A stretch of 21,534 nucleotides of DNA from Gammaproteobacteria bacterium (GTDB taxonomy: Bacteria > Pseudomonadota > Gammaproteobacteria > HK1), in assembly GCA_022822245.1 (NCBI GenBank), contig JAJECB010000263.1, forward strand, positions 1 to 21,534, in the 5' to 3' direction. Positions 15,145 through 21,534 of the stretch are shown here, piece after piece. The notes beneath the pieces were generated by a model. It did no database searches and was not told where the DNA came from. It worked only from the letters and a program-made list of their open reading frames with translations. The translations under genes and the position numbers were made by a program. Within the stretch, counting starts at the first letter, position 1. Each line of letters begins with the position of its first letter.

Positions 15145-15504
15145 ATGGCAGACATCGACCTTTCCGGTCTCAGCATCGACCAGCTCGCCGACCTTGTCAC
15201 CCAGACCCAGACCGAGATGGCCTCCCGCGAAAAGAAGCGCCGAAAGGACCTCCGGCACGAACTCGAACGCAGGGTCGCCGCGGAAGGCTACAAGATGGGC
15301 GACATCTTCCCCGAGCTCGCGAAGGGCGGGGCGAATGGGACGGCGCGCCAGAAGCGCCCGGCCAAGTACCGCAATCCGCAGAACCCGGACGATACCTGGA
15401 GTGGCATCGGTCGCACTCCGAAGTGGGTCGCGGCGATCGTCGAGGAGCGCGGGATCGACGTTCCCGCCTTCAAGGCGATCCCGATGTACCAGATCCACGC
15501 ATAG
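15145..15504 (+). CDS. H-NS histone-family nucleoid protein
   Basis: A 119-residue DNA-binding protein. The N-terminal half is a coiled coil for oligomerisation (LSIDQLADLVTQTQTEMASR, then a Lys/Arg/Glu-rich helix to about residue 47). The C-terminal DNA-binding domain has KYRNPQNPDDTWSGIGRTPK at 74-93 followed by WV, the signature of the H-NS/HvrA/Bph3-type domain including its GxGRxPxW AT-hook-like loop. Such proteins silence A+T-rich, often foreign, DNA. GAGGAA lies before the ATG at 15145, and a good terminator follows. It is a single-gene unit next to debris and an accessory ORF. Confidence 0.94.
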   Translation: MADIDLSGLSIDQLADLVTQTQTEMASREKKRRKDLRHELERRVAAEGYKMGDIFPELAKGGANGTARQKRPAKYRNPQNPDDTWSGIGRTPKWVAAIVEERGIDVPAFKAIPMYQIHA

Positions 15505-15537
15505 CGACTGCGCGCGGCGCGGCTTGCGGGCCAGTGC

Positions 15538-15583
15538 CGGGAGGCGGGACGCCGCGAACTGACCCGCTTCCCGCCTCCCGTTC
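15538..15583 (+). terminator. terminator of the H-NS-like gene
   Basis: CGGGAGGCGGGA (15538-15549) pairs perfectly over 12 bases with TCCCGCCTCCCG (15569-15580); TTCC follows. The stem starts 34 bases after the stop codon. Confidence 0.7.
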
Positions 15584-15609
15584 CATGACACTCGACGCAA
15601 GCTCGTGCC

Positions 15610-16461
15610 GTGACGACAACGGAACTTGAGACTCAAGCGCGGGGCCTCCTTCGCCCTGATCCAGAGAATCCCGGGCGTCTGAAGTCACGCGAGAGCACGC
15701 GGCTCGAGTTCAAGGAGAGCTTCAGCCGGGCAGGTCGTGCGAAGTACGCGAAGACTCTCGCGGCGTTTGCCAACAACTCCGGCGGGTTCATCGTATTCGG
15801 TGTGACGGATTCTCCGCGCGAGCTCGTCGGAGTGGATGGCGAGCGGTTCGATGCCTTCGCCTCGGAAAGTCTCTCCGGCTATCTGAACGCGACCCTTGCC
15901 CCCGAGCTCGAATGGGAGGCCTTCACCACGCGAGTCGGGGACGTTCTGCTTGGAGTTCTGCACGTCGCCAAGGCGAAGGCAAGGCCCGTCGTGGCCCTTC
16001 GCAATGACGCGGATGTCATCCGCGAGTCGGACATCTTCTACCGGTACCGGGCAAGGTCTGAACGGATCCGGTATGCGGGCGAAGTACGGTCCTTGTTGGC
16101 CAGGGGAGCGGACCCCAACGTCCCGGACCGGGCGGGACGGACCGCGTTGCACGGCGCGGCGAGGCTCGGTCGGGTCGAGACGATGTCGGCGCTCTTGGAT
16201 GCGGGGGGCAATCCGAACCAACGCGACGAGGACGGGAACACGCCGCTTCATTTCGCGTCCGACGCCTCGCAGCCGACCTTGATGGTGAGTCAGTCCATCG
16301 CGACCATCCGGGTGCTGCTCAACGCACGAGCGAATCCGGACACGGCGAACGCCGCGGGAAGGAACCCGTTGCACCTGGCGGCCGGCAGCCACACCGAACC
16401 GGAAAGCAGGCGGGTCTCTGCTCTGTACTGCGCTGATCGTACCCACCCGCGAGGGGCATGA
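15610..16461 (+). CDS. AlbA_2 (Schlafen-like) domain joined to ankyrin repeats
   Basis: A 283-residue ORF with two unrelated parts. Residues about 28-150 are an AlbA_2 / divergent AAA-4 domain: ESTRLEFKESF, YAKTLAAFANNSGGFIVFGV and the closing FYRYRARSERIRYA. From residue ~157 it turns into ankyrin repeats: LLARGADPN, then RAGRTALHGAARLGR with LLDAGGNPN, EDGNTPLHFA with LLNARANPD, and a last unit cut off after NPLHLAAG. The final ~20 residues are not ankyrin-like. The start is GTG at 15610 with a weak ribosome site. It could be a true fusion, with the AlbA_2 part acting on nucleic acid and the ankyrins binding a partner, or two gene pieces joined by deletion at about 16075; the abrupt ankyrin end favours a truncated product. 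Confidence 0.75.
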   Translation: MTTTELETQARGLLRPDPENPGRLKSRESTRLEFKESFSRAGRAKYAKTLAAFANNSGGFIVFGVTDSPRELVGVDGERFDAFASESLSGYLNATLAPELEWEAFTTRVGDVLLGVLHVAKAKARPVVALRNDADVIRESDIFYRYRARSERIRYAGEVRSLLARGADPNVPDRAGRTALHGAARLGRVETMSALLDAGGNPNQRDEDGNTPLHFASDASQPTLMVSQSIATIRVLLNARANPDTANAAGRNPLHLAAGSHTEPESRRVSALYCADRTHPRGA

Positions 16462-16503
16462 ATCATCGCTGCCGGTCCATCGCGGATACGATTTGGAGGA
16501 GAC

Positions 16504-18516
16504 GTGAACGGTTCATTGGAGCTGCGGATCACCGAGCGCGAGCCCTTCGCGGACGGACATCCCTTCGAGGGCGCCGGTCCCTACGAACGGCTCGTCGGTC
16601 GGGCACACTTCGCCGTCGACCCGCACGCACCGGCGTACGCGGACGTCGTCGATCTCGACAAGGTGCGGCGCAATGCCGGTGGCCTCGTCGAGTACGCGAC
16701 TGACGTCTGCATGCTCAAGCCGGTGGGTCCGGGCAACCGCAGGCTCTTCTTTGGATACGGCAACCGCGGGAACAAGCGCGAGCTCCAGTTCTTCAACGAT
16801 GCGCCGGCGTCGAACGATCCGCGCACCCTGAGCGACGCCGGCAACGGCTTTCTCATTCGCCGCGGGTATGCGGTGGTGTGGGCGGCGTGGGAAGGGGACC
16901 TGCTGCCGGGCGACGGGCGCATGCTGCTCGACGTGCCGGTGGCGCGCGACGGCGCCGAGCCCCTCACCGGTCTGGTGCGATCGGAGTTCATCGCCGACGG
17001 ACCCGGAGTCTCGACCTTCCCCCTGAGCGGGTGGGCGTCCACGCGGAGCTACCCCACCGTCTCACTCGACACGGCGCGAGCGAGCCTGACGCGGCGACGC
17101 TATGCTGGCGACGCGCGCGAACCCATCGCGAGCGATCACTGGGCGTTCGCACGCACGGAGGGCGGAGTCGGGCTCGACGCGCAAGGGGCCGAGACCGCGC
17201 TCGTCGAGTCCGATACCCACATCCACGTCTTCGACGGCTTCGAGCCCGGCTGGATCTACGAGCTGGTCTACACCGCGCGCGACCCCCGGCCCTACGGGAT
17301 CGGCCACGCGGTGGTGCGTGATCTCGTGAGCTTCCTTCGATACGAAGAGACCGACGGGTGCGGTGTCGCGAACCCCCTCCGCGGAGCCATCGACAAGGCG
17401 TACGCGTGGGGGCGTTCGCAGACCGGGCGCTGCATCCGGGACTTCGTCTATCGGGGATACAACGCTGATGCGCGGGGCCGGCGGGTGTTCGACGGCGTGA
17501 TGCCGCATGTCGCGGGCGCGGGTCTGATGTGGATGAACCATCGCTTCGCGCGCATCGTCAATCCCGCCGGACAGCAGTACGAGGACCACGAGAACTGCGC
17601 GGACCGCTTCCCGTTCGCGTACGGGTCCTCGGTCGATCACCTGACCGGGCTCGAGGATGCGATCCTGAAGCGTCCCGCGACCGATCCGCTGGTCCTGCAC
17701 ACGCAAAGCGCGACGGAGTACTGGCAGCGGCGCGGGTCGCTCGTGCACACCGATACCAAGGGTCGCGATCTCGAGCCTCCGGGCAACGTCCGCGTCTACC
17801 TGTGGGCGAGCTCGCAGCACTTCGCCGATCCGAACACCCGCCGGCCGGCGCGAGGAATTTGCCGACACTACGTGAACGTCGTTCAGACGTCGATGCTGTT
17901 TCGGGCGATGCTCGACGCCCTCGACGCCTGGGCCACCCATGGCGTCGAGCCACCGGCGAGTCGGATCCCGCGCCGCGCGGACGGGACCCTGGTGGACTAC
18001 GATGAGTGGAAAGCTCGGTTTCCGGACATCCCCGGCGTTATGGTTCCGAGCAGCGCGAACGGGCTGCCACTCTACGACTTCGGCCCGGACTTCGAGCGGG
18101 GGCTGCTCACCATTGAGCCCCCGGAGGTCGTGGACGCCCGCGGCTACGCGGTCCTCGTTCCCGCCGTGGACGCCGACGGCAACGATGTCGCGGGAGTGCG
18201 GGCGCCGATGGTCGAAGCGCCGCTCGGCACCTGTGTCGGCTGGAACCTCCGCGCTCGCGAGTTCGGCCACGGTGCGATGCACCAGTTCACCGGCAGCCAC
18301 CTCCCGTTTCCGGACACCGACTCCGAAGCGGCGATGACCGGCGATCCCCGCGCGTCCGTACTTGCGCGGTACCGCAGTGCGGGAGGCTACGCGGACGCCA
18401 TCGAGGCGGCCGCGCGAAGGCTCGTGGATGAGCGGCTGATGCTCGAGGAGGACGTCGAGCGGGTGGTCGCCCGGGCGCAGGACTGGGGTCGGCCGCTGCA
18501 TGACGTGCGGTTGTGA
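16504..18516 (+). CDS. alpha/beta-hydrolase domain protein, ~670 aa
   Basis: A 670-residue protein resembling the large uncharacterised alpha/beta hydrolase group (Pfam Abhydrolase_10-like). The nucleophile elbow is GRSQTGR with Ser305, in the characteristic context YAWGRSQTGRCIRDFVYRGY. The N-terminal ~200 residues form a beta-rich domain (FEGAGPYERLVGRAHFAVDP, then FFGYGNRGNK and GYAVVWAAWEGD) typical of this family, and GxHLPFPDT lies near the C-terminus. No signal peptide is seen. Start is GTG at 16504, chosen because GGAGGAGA ends two bases before it. The length is normal for the family and the frame is intact. Substrates are unknown, probably an ester or lactone. It follows the AlbA_2-ankyrin ORF by 42 bases. 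Confidence 0.9.
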   Translation: MNGSLELRITEREPFADGHPFEGAGPYERLVGRAHFAVDPHAPAYADVVDLDKVRRNAGGLVEYATDVCMLKPVGPGNRRLFFGYGNRGNKRELQFFNDAPASNDPRTLSDAGNGFLIRRGYAVVWAAWEGDLLPGDGRMLLDVPVARDGAEPLTGLVRSEFIADGPGVSTFPLSGWASTRSYPTVSLDTARASLTRRRYAGDAREPIASDHWAFARTEGGVGLDAQGAETALVESDTHIHVFDGFEPGWIYELVYTARDPRPYGIGHAVVRDLVSFLRYEETDGCGVANPLRGAIDKAYAWGRSQTGRCIRDFVYRGYNADARGRRVFDGVMPHVAGAGLMWMNHRFARIVNPAGQQYEDHENCADRFPFAYGSSVDHLTGLEDAILKRPATDPLVLHTQSATEYWQRRGSLVHTDTKGRDLEPPGNVRVYLWASSQHFADPNTRRPARGICRHYVNVVQTSMLFRAMLDALDAWATHGVEPPASRIPRRADGTLVDYDEWKARFPDIPGVMVPSSANGLPLYDFGPDFERGLLTIEPPEVVDARGYAVLVPAVDADGNDVAGVRAPMVEAPLGTCVGWNLRAREFGHGAMHQFTGSHLPFPDTDSEAAMTGDPRASVLARYRSAGGYADAIEAAARRLVDERLMLEEDVERVVARAQDWGRPLHDVRL

Positions 18517-18613
18517 GCTTCGATGGGGACACTGACTCCTCGCTTCGCGCTTAGCGTAGTATTTCGCCCCCTACCGGAACGGACCCCAAAATGCAGCGCC
18601 TCCCGAGGATTCG

Positions 18614-18928
18614 CTGACGTTCATCGACACACACGCCGCCGTCCGCGAGCTCGAGGCGGCCGGCCTCGACACCGCCCACGCCGAAGCTATCGTCAAGACC
18701 ATCGCCCAAGCGGACGAGCGGATCGCGACAAAGGCCGACATCGAGCGCCTGGATGAACGCATCGCAACGCTCCGGTCCGAAATGCGATGGATGTTCGGCT
18801 TCCTCGCCGTCCTGGTCCTCGCGACGAACATCGGTGAAACATTGCGGCTAGCTCCTCGCAGGCGACCCATGACGCTCGGAATCGATACCTGGACCAGTTC
18901 GCACCCCCGGCCATTACACCAGGAGTAA
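18614..18928 (+). pseudogene. DUF1640-like coiled-coil membrane protein, abnormal start and foreign tail
   Basis: The frame reads LTFIDTHAAVRELEAAGLDT, then a coiled coil (AEAIVKTIAQADERIATKAD, IERLDERIATLRSEM) and a single hydrophobic helix (WMFGFLAVLVLATNI). This is the layout of short DUF1640/CCDC90-like proteins. GAGGA at 18605-18609 sits four bases before a CTG at 18614 where the family normally has ATG; no ATG, GTG or TTG serves the frame upstream. After about 18838 the reading frame continues for ~30 codons in DNA that, on the other strand, encodes a PhyH-like relic, so the C-terminal tail is not native. It is either translated from CTG or, more likely, a truncated gene. Confidence 0.5.
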
Positions 18929-19190
18929 CTTATCGGAGAACCTGGCCGGCGGGGACGGTGATCGTTACCGACTCCGACACCGGCACCCGGGATTTCGCGT
19001 GCTCGCCGACGAGACCGGGCCGGTTTCCATCCGCGTCATCGTGATCGTGGTCCTGCCCGAGATGCGAGCCGGGGACCACGCGGGGCGGCTCCATGTCGAA
19101 GTCGCCGTCCTCGACGAAGGTGACCGAGGACTTGTTGGGGTGTCGCGGTTCCGTGCCGGGCGTCGAGGTTGAAGGTGCGGACCGCGCGTC
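18840..19190 (-). pseudogene. phytanoyl-CoA dioxygenase (PhyH)-like relic, in frame with the bicupin
   Basis: Directly after the TAG of the bicupin gene (19193-19191) the same frame stays open for 86 codons. It contains DFDMEPPRVVPGSHLGQDHD, the RVVPGSH motif of PhyH-type Fe(II)/2-oxoglutarate dioxygenases, and SVTITVPAGQVL. A TAA follows at 18932-18930, and still in the same frame comes GGANWSRYRFRASWVACEE, the family's late N-x-S-x-x-x-R-x-R region. The N-terminal half and first metal ligands are absent. It is a decayed C-terminal piece with at least one nonsense codon. Ectoine hydroxylase EctD belongs to this superfamily, suggestive beside EctC-like domains, but the fragment is too short to assign to EctD. 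Confidence 0.6.
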
Positions 19191-20024
19191 CTACGTCTCG
19201 GTCGGACCCGGTGGAATCGGTCCCGTCGGGGGATAGGCGCCGTCCTCGTCGTGACTCTCGCTCCCGGTCAGCGGCGGATTGAACACGCTGATGAGATGCA
19301 CTCCTTCGTGCGCCTCGATCCGGTGCCGGTCGGCAGGGCCGACGAGATAGAGCGCGCCGGGACCGAGTCGATGGGTGTCGCCGCTTGCATGGTCGGTCAC
19401 GTCCAGGGCGCCGTCGAGGATCAGGTTCGCTTCGAAGTGGTGCTTGTACCACAGCTCGGCGGAAGCGCCGGCCCTCAGGCGCACACCGTGCAGCGAGAAG
19501 CCGAGGTTGTCGGCAGCGGTCAGGTAGCGGGTGCTGACGGCGGCACCGCCCGCGACCACGAGCTCGCGTCCCGCCTTGCGCACGTCCTCGGCCGTCCTCA
19601 CGAACATGCGCGGCTGCCCGGGAGGGATCTCGCCGGTCGGGGGATAGGCGCCGTCCTCGTCGTGGGTCTCCTCGCCGAGGAGCGGCGGGTTGAAGACGCT
19701 GATGATGCGCATCCCCTCGCCGGCGTTCCTTGTGACCCGGTGCCGGTCGACAGGGCCGACGCAGTACACGACGCCCGGCGCAAGAGGCCATTGCTCCCCG
19801 GTGCCGCGATCCTCGAGAACGCCCCGGCCCGAACGTATGTAGTTCGCCTCCCAGTGATTCTTGTACCAGAGATCCGAGCTCTCGCCCGCGCTCGCTCTCG
19901 CCTCGGAGACGCTGAAACCGACGCCGTCGGACTTGGTGAGCAGGCGTACCGCCGATGACTTCCCGTGGGAGATGGAAATGACGCGACCCTGCGACTCGAG
20001 CTCGGTCATGGTCCGAATGAGCAT
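19191..20024 (-). CDS. tandem ectoine-synthase-like (EctC) bicupin
   Basis: A 277-residue cytoplasmic protein made of two cupin domains, each like ectoine synthase EctC, which cyclises N-gamma-acetyl-diaminobutyrate to ectoine and is normally a single ~130-residue domain. Domain 1 (about 1-130) has GVGFSVSEA, LWYKNHWEANY, VYCVGPVDRHRV and VFNPPLLGEETHDEDGAYPP; domain 2 (about 138-268) has LGFSLHGV, LWYKHHFEANL, LYLVGPADRHRI and VFNPPLTGSESHDEDGAYPP. Residues matching EctC's metal ligands are present in both: Glu59, Tyr87, His95 and Glu198, Tyr226, His234. GAGGAGGA lies before the ATG at 20024. No ectA or ectB is in the window. It could make ectoine, act as an EctC homologue on another substrate, or have diverged into a different lyase. 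Confidence 0.88.
   Translation of the reverse strand: MLIRTMTELESQGRVISISHGKSSAVRLLTKSDGVGFSVSEARASAGESSDLWYKNHWEANYIRSGRGVLEDRGTGEQWPLAPGVVYCVGPVDRHRVTRNAGEGMRIISVFNPPLLGEETHDEDGAYPPTGEIPPGQPRMFVRTAEDVRKAGRELVVAGGAAVSTRYLTAADNLGFSLHGVRLRAGASAELWYKHHFEANLILDGALDVTDHASGDTHRLGPGALYLVGPADRHRIEAHEGVHLISVFNPPLTGSESHDEDGAYPPTGPIPPGPTET
19225..19253. repeat. 29-bp exact direct repeat, copy 1 (domain 2 end)
   Basis: The same 29 bases occur at 19636-19664, 411 bases (137 codons) away. They encode the shared HDEDGAYPPTG region at the end of each cupin domain. Confidence 0.8.
19636..19664. repeat. 29-bp exact direct repeat, copy 2 (domain 1 end)
   Basis: Identical to 19225-19253 and at the equivalent place in the first cupin domain. 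Identity at DNA level exceeds the rest of the two domains, which suggests gene conversion or strong constraint on this loop. Confidence 0.8.
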
Positions 20025-20356
20025 GCGAGCGTCCTCCTCGTGAAGCGCGACAGCTCATGCTATACCAGCCACGGGGAAGCGACGGGGAAGATGCGACTCC
20101 GATCCGAATCCGCAACGATGGAGGCTGGCGCATCGTCCGCTCGAACCGTCAGCACAGGTGGAGCGATGTCTGGGTGGCGATTCTGACCGGCATTCGCGTG
20201 CCAGACCAATCCGCGATGCGGTGGTTCACCCGCTTTGTTGGTTGGGTTTGGGAGCCCGGGTTGTTTCGAATTTGGCCGAGGTGCATGGTTCTTGGCCATG
20301 CCCCGGCGGCTTCGGCCAGGCAATTCTTAGCGGATTTTTGAAATCATGTTATTTTG
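20025..20356. other. divergent intergenic region
   Basis: 332 bases between the bicupin start (minus) and the AbiEi start (plus). No protein family was recognised. The last 40 bases are markedly A+T-rich and carry the AbiEi dyad. TATAGC at 20061-20056 on the minus strand could be a -10 box for the bicupin, but no matching -35 is seen. Confidence 0.45.
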
Positions 20357-20376
20357 ATGGTTATGAACCGTCAAAA
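20352..20376. promoter_or_regulatory. dyad over the antitoxin start, candidate AbiE operator
   Basis: TTTTGATGGTT (20352-20362) and AACCGTCAAAA (20366-20376) are inverted with one mismatch in 11, around the ATG at 20363. AbiEi antitoxins repress their own operon by binding inverted repeats near the promoter, so this is a plausible autoregulatory site. In RNA the same arms could hide the start codon. Confidence 0.55.
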
Positions 20377-21205
20377 AACGCCAAGACTGAAATTGCTTCT
20401 GGACAGGGTTCCGCCGGGCTTCATGGTGGATACTCCATGGCTGAGGGGCCAGGGCATCGACCCCAAGTCCATCCATGACTACGTCGCTCGCGGGTGGCTG
20501 AAGCGGGTCATCCGCGGCGTGTACCGGCGTCCATTGCCGGAGGGTGCACAGGGCGCGGACGAGGCATCCTGGCAAATCTCACTTCTCTCGCTGCAATGGA
20601 TCATGAAGTACGCCGTGCATCTCGGCGGCGAGAGTGCTCTCGACATGGCCGGCTACGCGCACTACCTGAGCCTTGGCGGGAGGTCGCGCGTCCAGTTCTA
20701 CGGCGAAGTGCCGTCCTGGCTGAAACGGCTGCCGATGCGAACGGAGATCGTCGTGCGTCGGCGCACTCTCTTCGGCGACGATCCGGTCGGCATCGACGAG
20801 GCCGGTCTGGAGGCCCGGCCGATCGGAGCATCGGTCGAAGTGTGGCGGTGGCCCATCAAGGCATCGTCTCCGGAACGCGCCATCCTTGAGGCGCTCGACG
20901 AGCTGCCGCAACGCGCAAGCTTCGAGAACCTGGACAAGATCTTCGAGGGACTGGTATCGCTGAGGCCGAAGCACCTCATGGCGCTGCTGACCGCGTGCCG
21001 CAGCGTGAAGGTGCGCCGGCTGTTCCTTGTATTCGCGGACAGACACGAGCATCCATGGCGCAAGTACCTGGATACCACGAAGATCGACCTTGGATCCGGA
21101 CCGCGGGCCCTTGTCGAGGGCGGCAAGCTTCACCCGACTTACCGCATCTACGTGCCGGAAGCATTGGTGTTCCGGCATTCCGCGCGCGCAGGCGGCGATG
21201 CTTGA
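20357..21205 (+). CDS. abiEi: AbiEi-family antitoxin, type IV toxin-antitoxin system
   Basis: A 282-residue cytoplasmic protein. The N-terminal ~80 residues form the winged-helix AbiEi antitoxin domain (PPGFMVDTPWLRGQGIDPKS, then YVARGWLKRVIRGVYRRP), which binds operator DNA. The remaining ~190 residues contain GGESALDMAGYAHYLSLGG, TEIVVRRRTLF and ASPERAILEALDELPQ-like SSPERAILEALDELPQ, matching the AbiEi C-terminal antitoxin domain. ATG codons at 20357 and 20363 are both possible; neither has a good ribosome site and both lie in the dyad. The 3' end overlaps the toxin start by eight bases (21198-21205), the usual arrangement for this pair. AbiE systems give phage resistance by abortive infection. 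Confidence 0.9.
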   Translation: MVMNRQKTPRLKLLLDRVPPGFMVDTPWLRGQGIDPKSIHDYVARGWLKRVIRGVYRRPLPEGAQGADEASWQISLLSLQWIMKYAVHLGGESALDMAGYAHYLSLGGRSRVQFYGEVPSWLKRLPMRTEIVVRRRTLFGDDPVGIDEAGLEARPIGASVEVWRWPIKASSPERAILEALDELPQRASFENLDKIFEGLVSLRPKHLMALLTACRSVKVRRLFLVFADRHEHPWRKYLDTTKIDLGSGPRALVEGGKLHPTYRIYVPEALVFRHSARAGGDA

Positions 21206-21534
21206 TCGGTACGTGGCCCAAGTTCGCCTGCTGCTGAGCGTGCTGCCGGACATCGCGACGGAGGCAGCGTTCGCACTCAAGGGCGGCTCGGCCATCAACC
21301 TGTTCCACCGGGACATGCCGAGGCTGTCCGTCGACATCGACCTCGCCTACCTCCCGGTTGCAGACCGTCAGTCGTCGCTCAAGGAGATTGACGGAGCTTT
21401 CAATCGGATCGCGACAGGGATCACGGAGCGCAATCCGCGGGTCAAGGCGCCTCGCATTGCGGGCGGCGGCGACAACGATACTCGCATCATGGTGAGCGAC
21501 GGCTCCGCGCAGACAAAGATCGAGACCTCTCCGG
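21198..21534 (+). CDS. abiEii: AbiEii-family nucleotidyltransferase toxin, partial
   Basis: The first 112 codons of a gene running off the window. After a short helix, ALKGGSAINLFHRDMPRLSV with DIDL following carries the nucleotidyltransferase signature GGS...SxDxD (residues about 31-53) of AbiEii/MenT-type toxins, which use NTPs to modify tRNA or another target and arrest growth. The ATG at 21198 overlaps the antitoxin's TGA by eight bases, so translation is coupled. The rest of the catalytic domain, including the second conserved motifs, lies outside. The visible part is intact. Confidence 0.9.
   Translation, partial: MLDRYVAQVRLLLSVLPDIATEAAFALKGGSAINLFHRDMPRLSVDIDLAYLPVADRQSSLKEIDGAFNRIATGITERNPRVKAPRIAGGGDNDTRIMVSDGSAQTKIETSP

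Noticed and set aside
20354..20356. TTG as the antitoxin start codon
   Set aside because: ATG codons follow at 20357 and 20363 in the same frame and are more likely starts; no ribosome site favours the TTG.
1..21534. CRISPR arrays, tRNA or rRNA genes
   Set aside because: No regularly spaced repeats, cloverleaf-like sequences or conserved rRNA segments were seen on either strand.

Overview
The window is very G+C-rich (roughly two thirds by eye) and comes from a proteobacterium. An H-NS-family nucleoid protein, a spermidine/putrescine-type ABC transporter, a DUF47-Pit phosphate pair, a BetI-like TetR regulator, a hexameric-type inorganic pyrophosphatase and an AbiE toxin-antitoxin pair all fit that. 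The class cannot be fixed from this sequence. Ankyrin repeats, a group II intron relic, an integrase relic, ectoine-synthase-like domains and many broken genes would suit a marine or host-associated bacterium with a rearranging genome, but that is inference.

Layout. (1) 1-1618, plus strand: a 5'-disrupted SRAP/YedK-type gene, a cold-shock domain ORF that runs into the tail of a short-chain dehydrogenase, and an intact pyrophosphatase (ppa). (2) 1619-2539: no intact gene; a 151-bp element with 30-bp terminal inverted repeats and a tyrosine-recombinase C-terminal relic. (3) 6078 down to 2540, minus strand: a compact operon of DUF47 (PhoU-like), Pit phosphate permease, HAD hydrolase and class I glutamine amidotransferase. 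(4) 6364-11905, plus strand: a five-gene ABC import operon (binding protein, ATPase, two permeases, one uncharacterised protein). The PotB-like permease has a ~100-residue periplasmic coiled-coil insertion, and the PotC-like permease has a ~100-residue N-terminal extension with two extra membrane helices. (5) 14448 down to 11926, minus strand: a MetE C-domain-like methyltransferase, a BetI-like regulator with a near-consensus promoter and nearby palindrome, and a TPR protein. (6) 14449-15144: a reverse-transcriptase relic in otherwise empty DNA. (7) 15145-18516, plus strand: an H-NS-like protein with a good terminator, an AlbA_2-ankyrin chimera, and a 670-aa alpha/beta hydrolase. (8) 18614-20024: a truncated DUF1640-like coiled-coil ORF without a normal start, a decayed phytanoyl-CoA-dioxygenase-like (PhyH) relic, and a tandem ectoine-synthase-like bicupin. 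(9) 20357 to the end: an AbiEi antitoxin and a truncated AbiEii toxin, with a dyad symmetry over the antitoxin start.

Two things stand out. One is metabolic. A single polypeptide carries two EctC-like cupin domains, each with the three metal ligands, and it is followed in frame after one TAG by a PhyH relic; ectoine hydroxylase EctD belongs to the PhyH superfamily. The other is structural. At several places the end of one gene is joined to part of another (cold shock/SDR, AlbA_2/ankyrin, DUF1640/antisense PhyH, SRAP/insert), which points to repeated small rearrangements. The elaborated Pot-type importer with a fifth conserved cistron is the best candidate for an intact but uncommon system.
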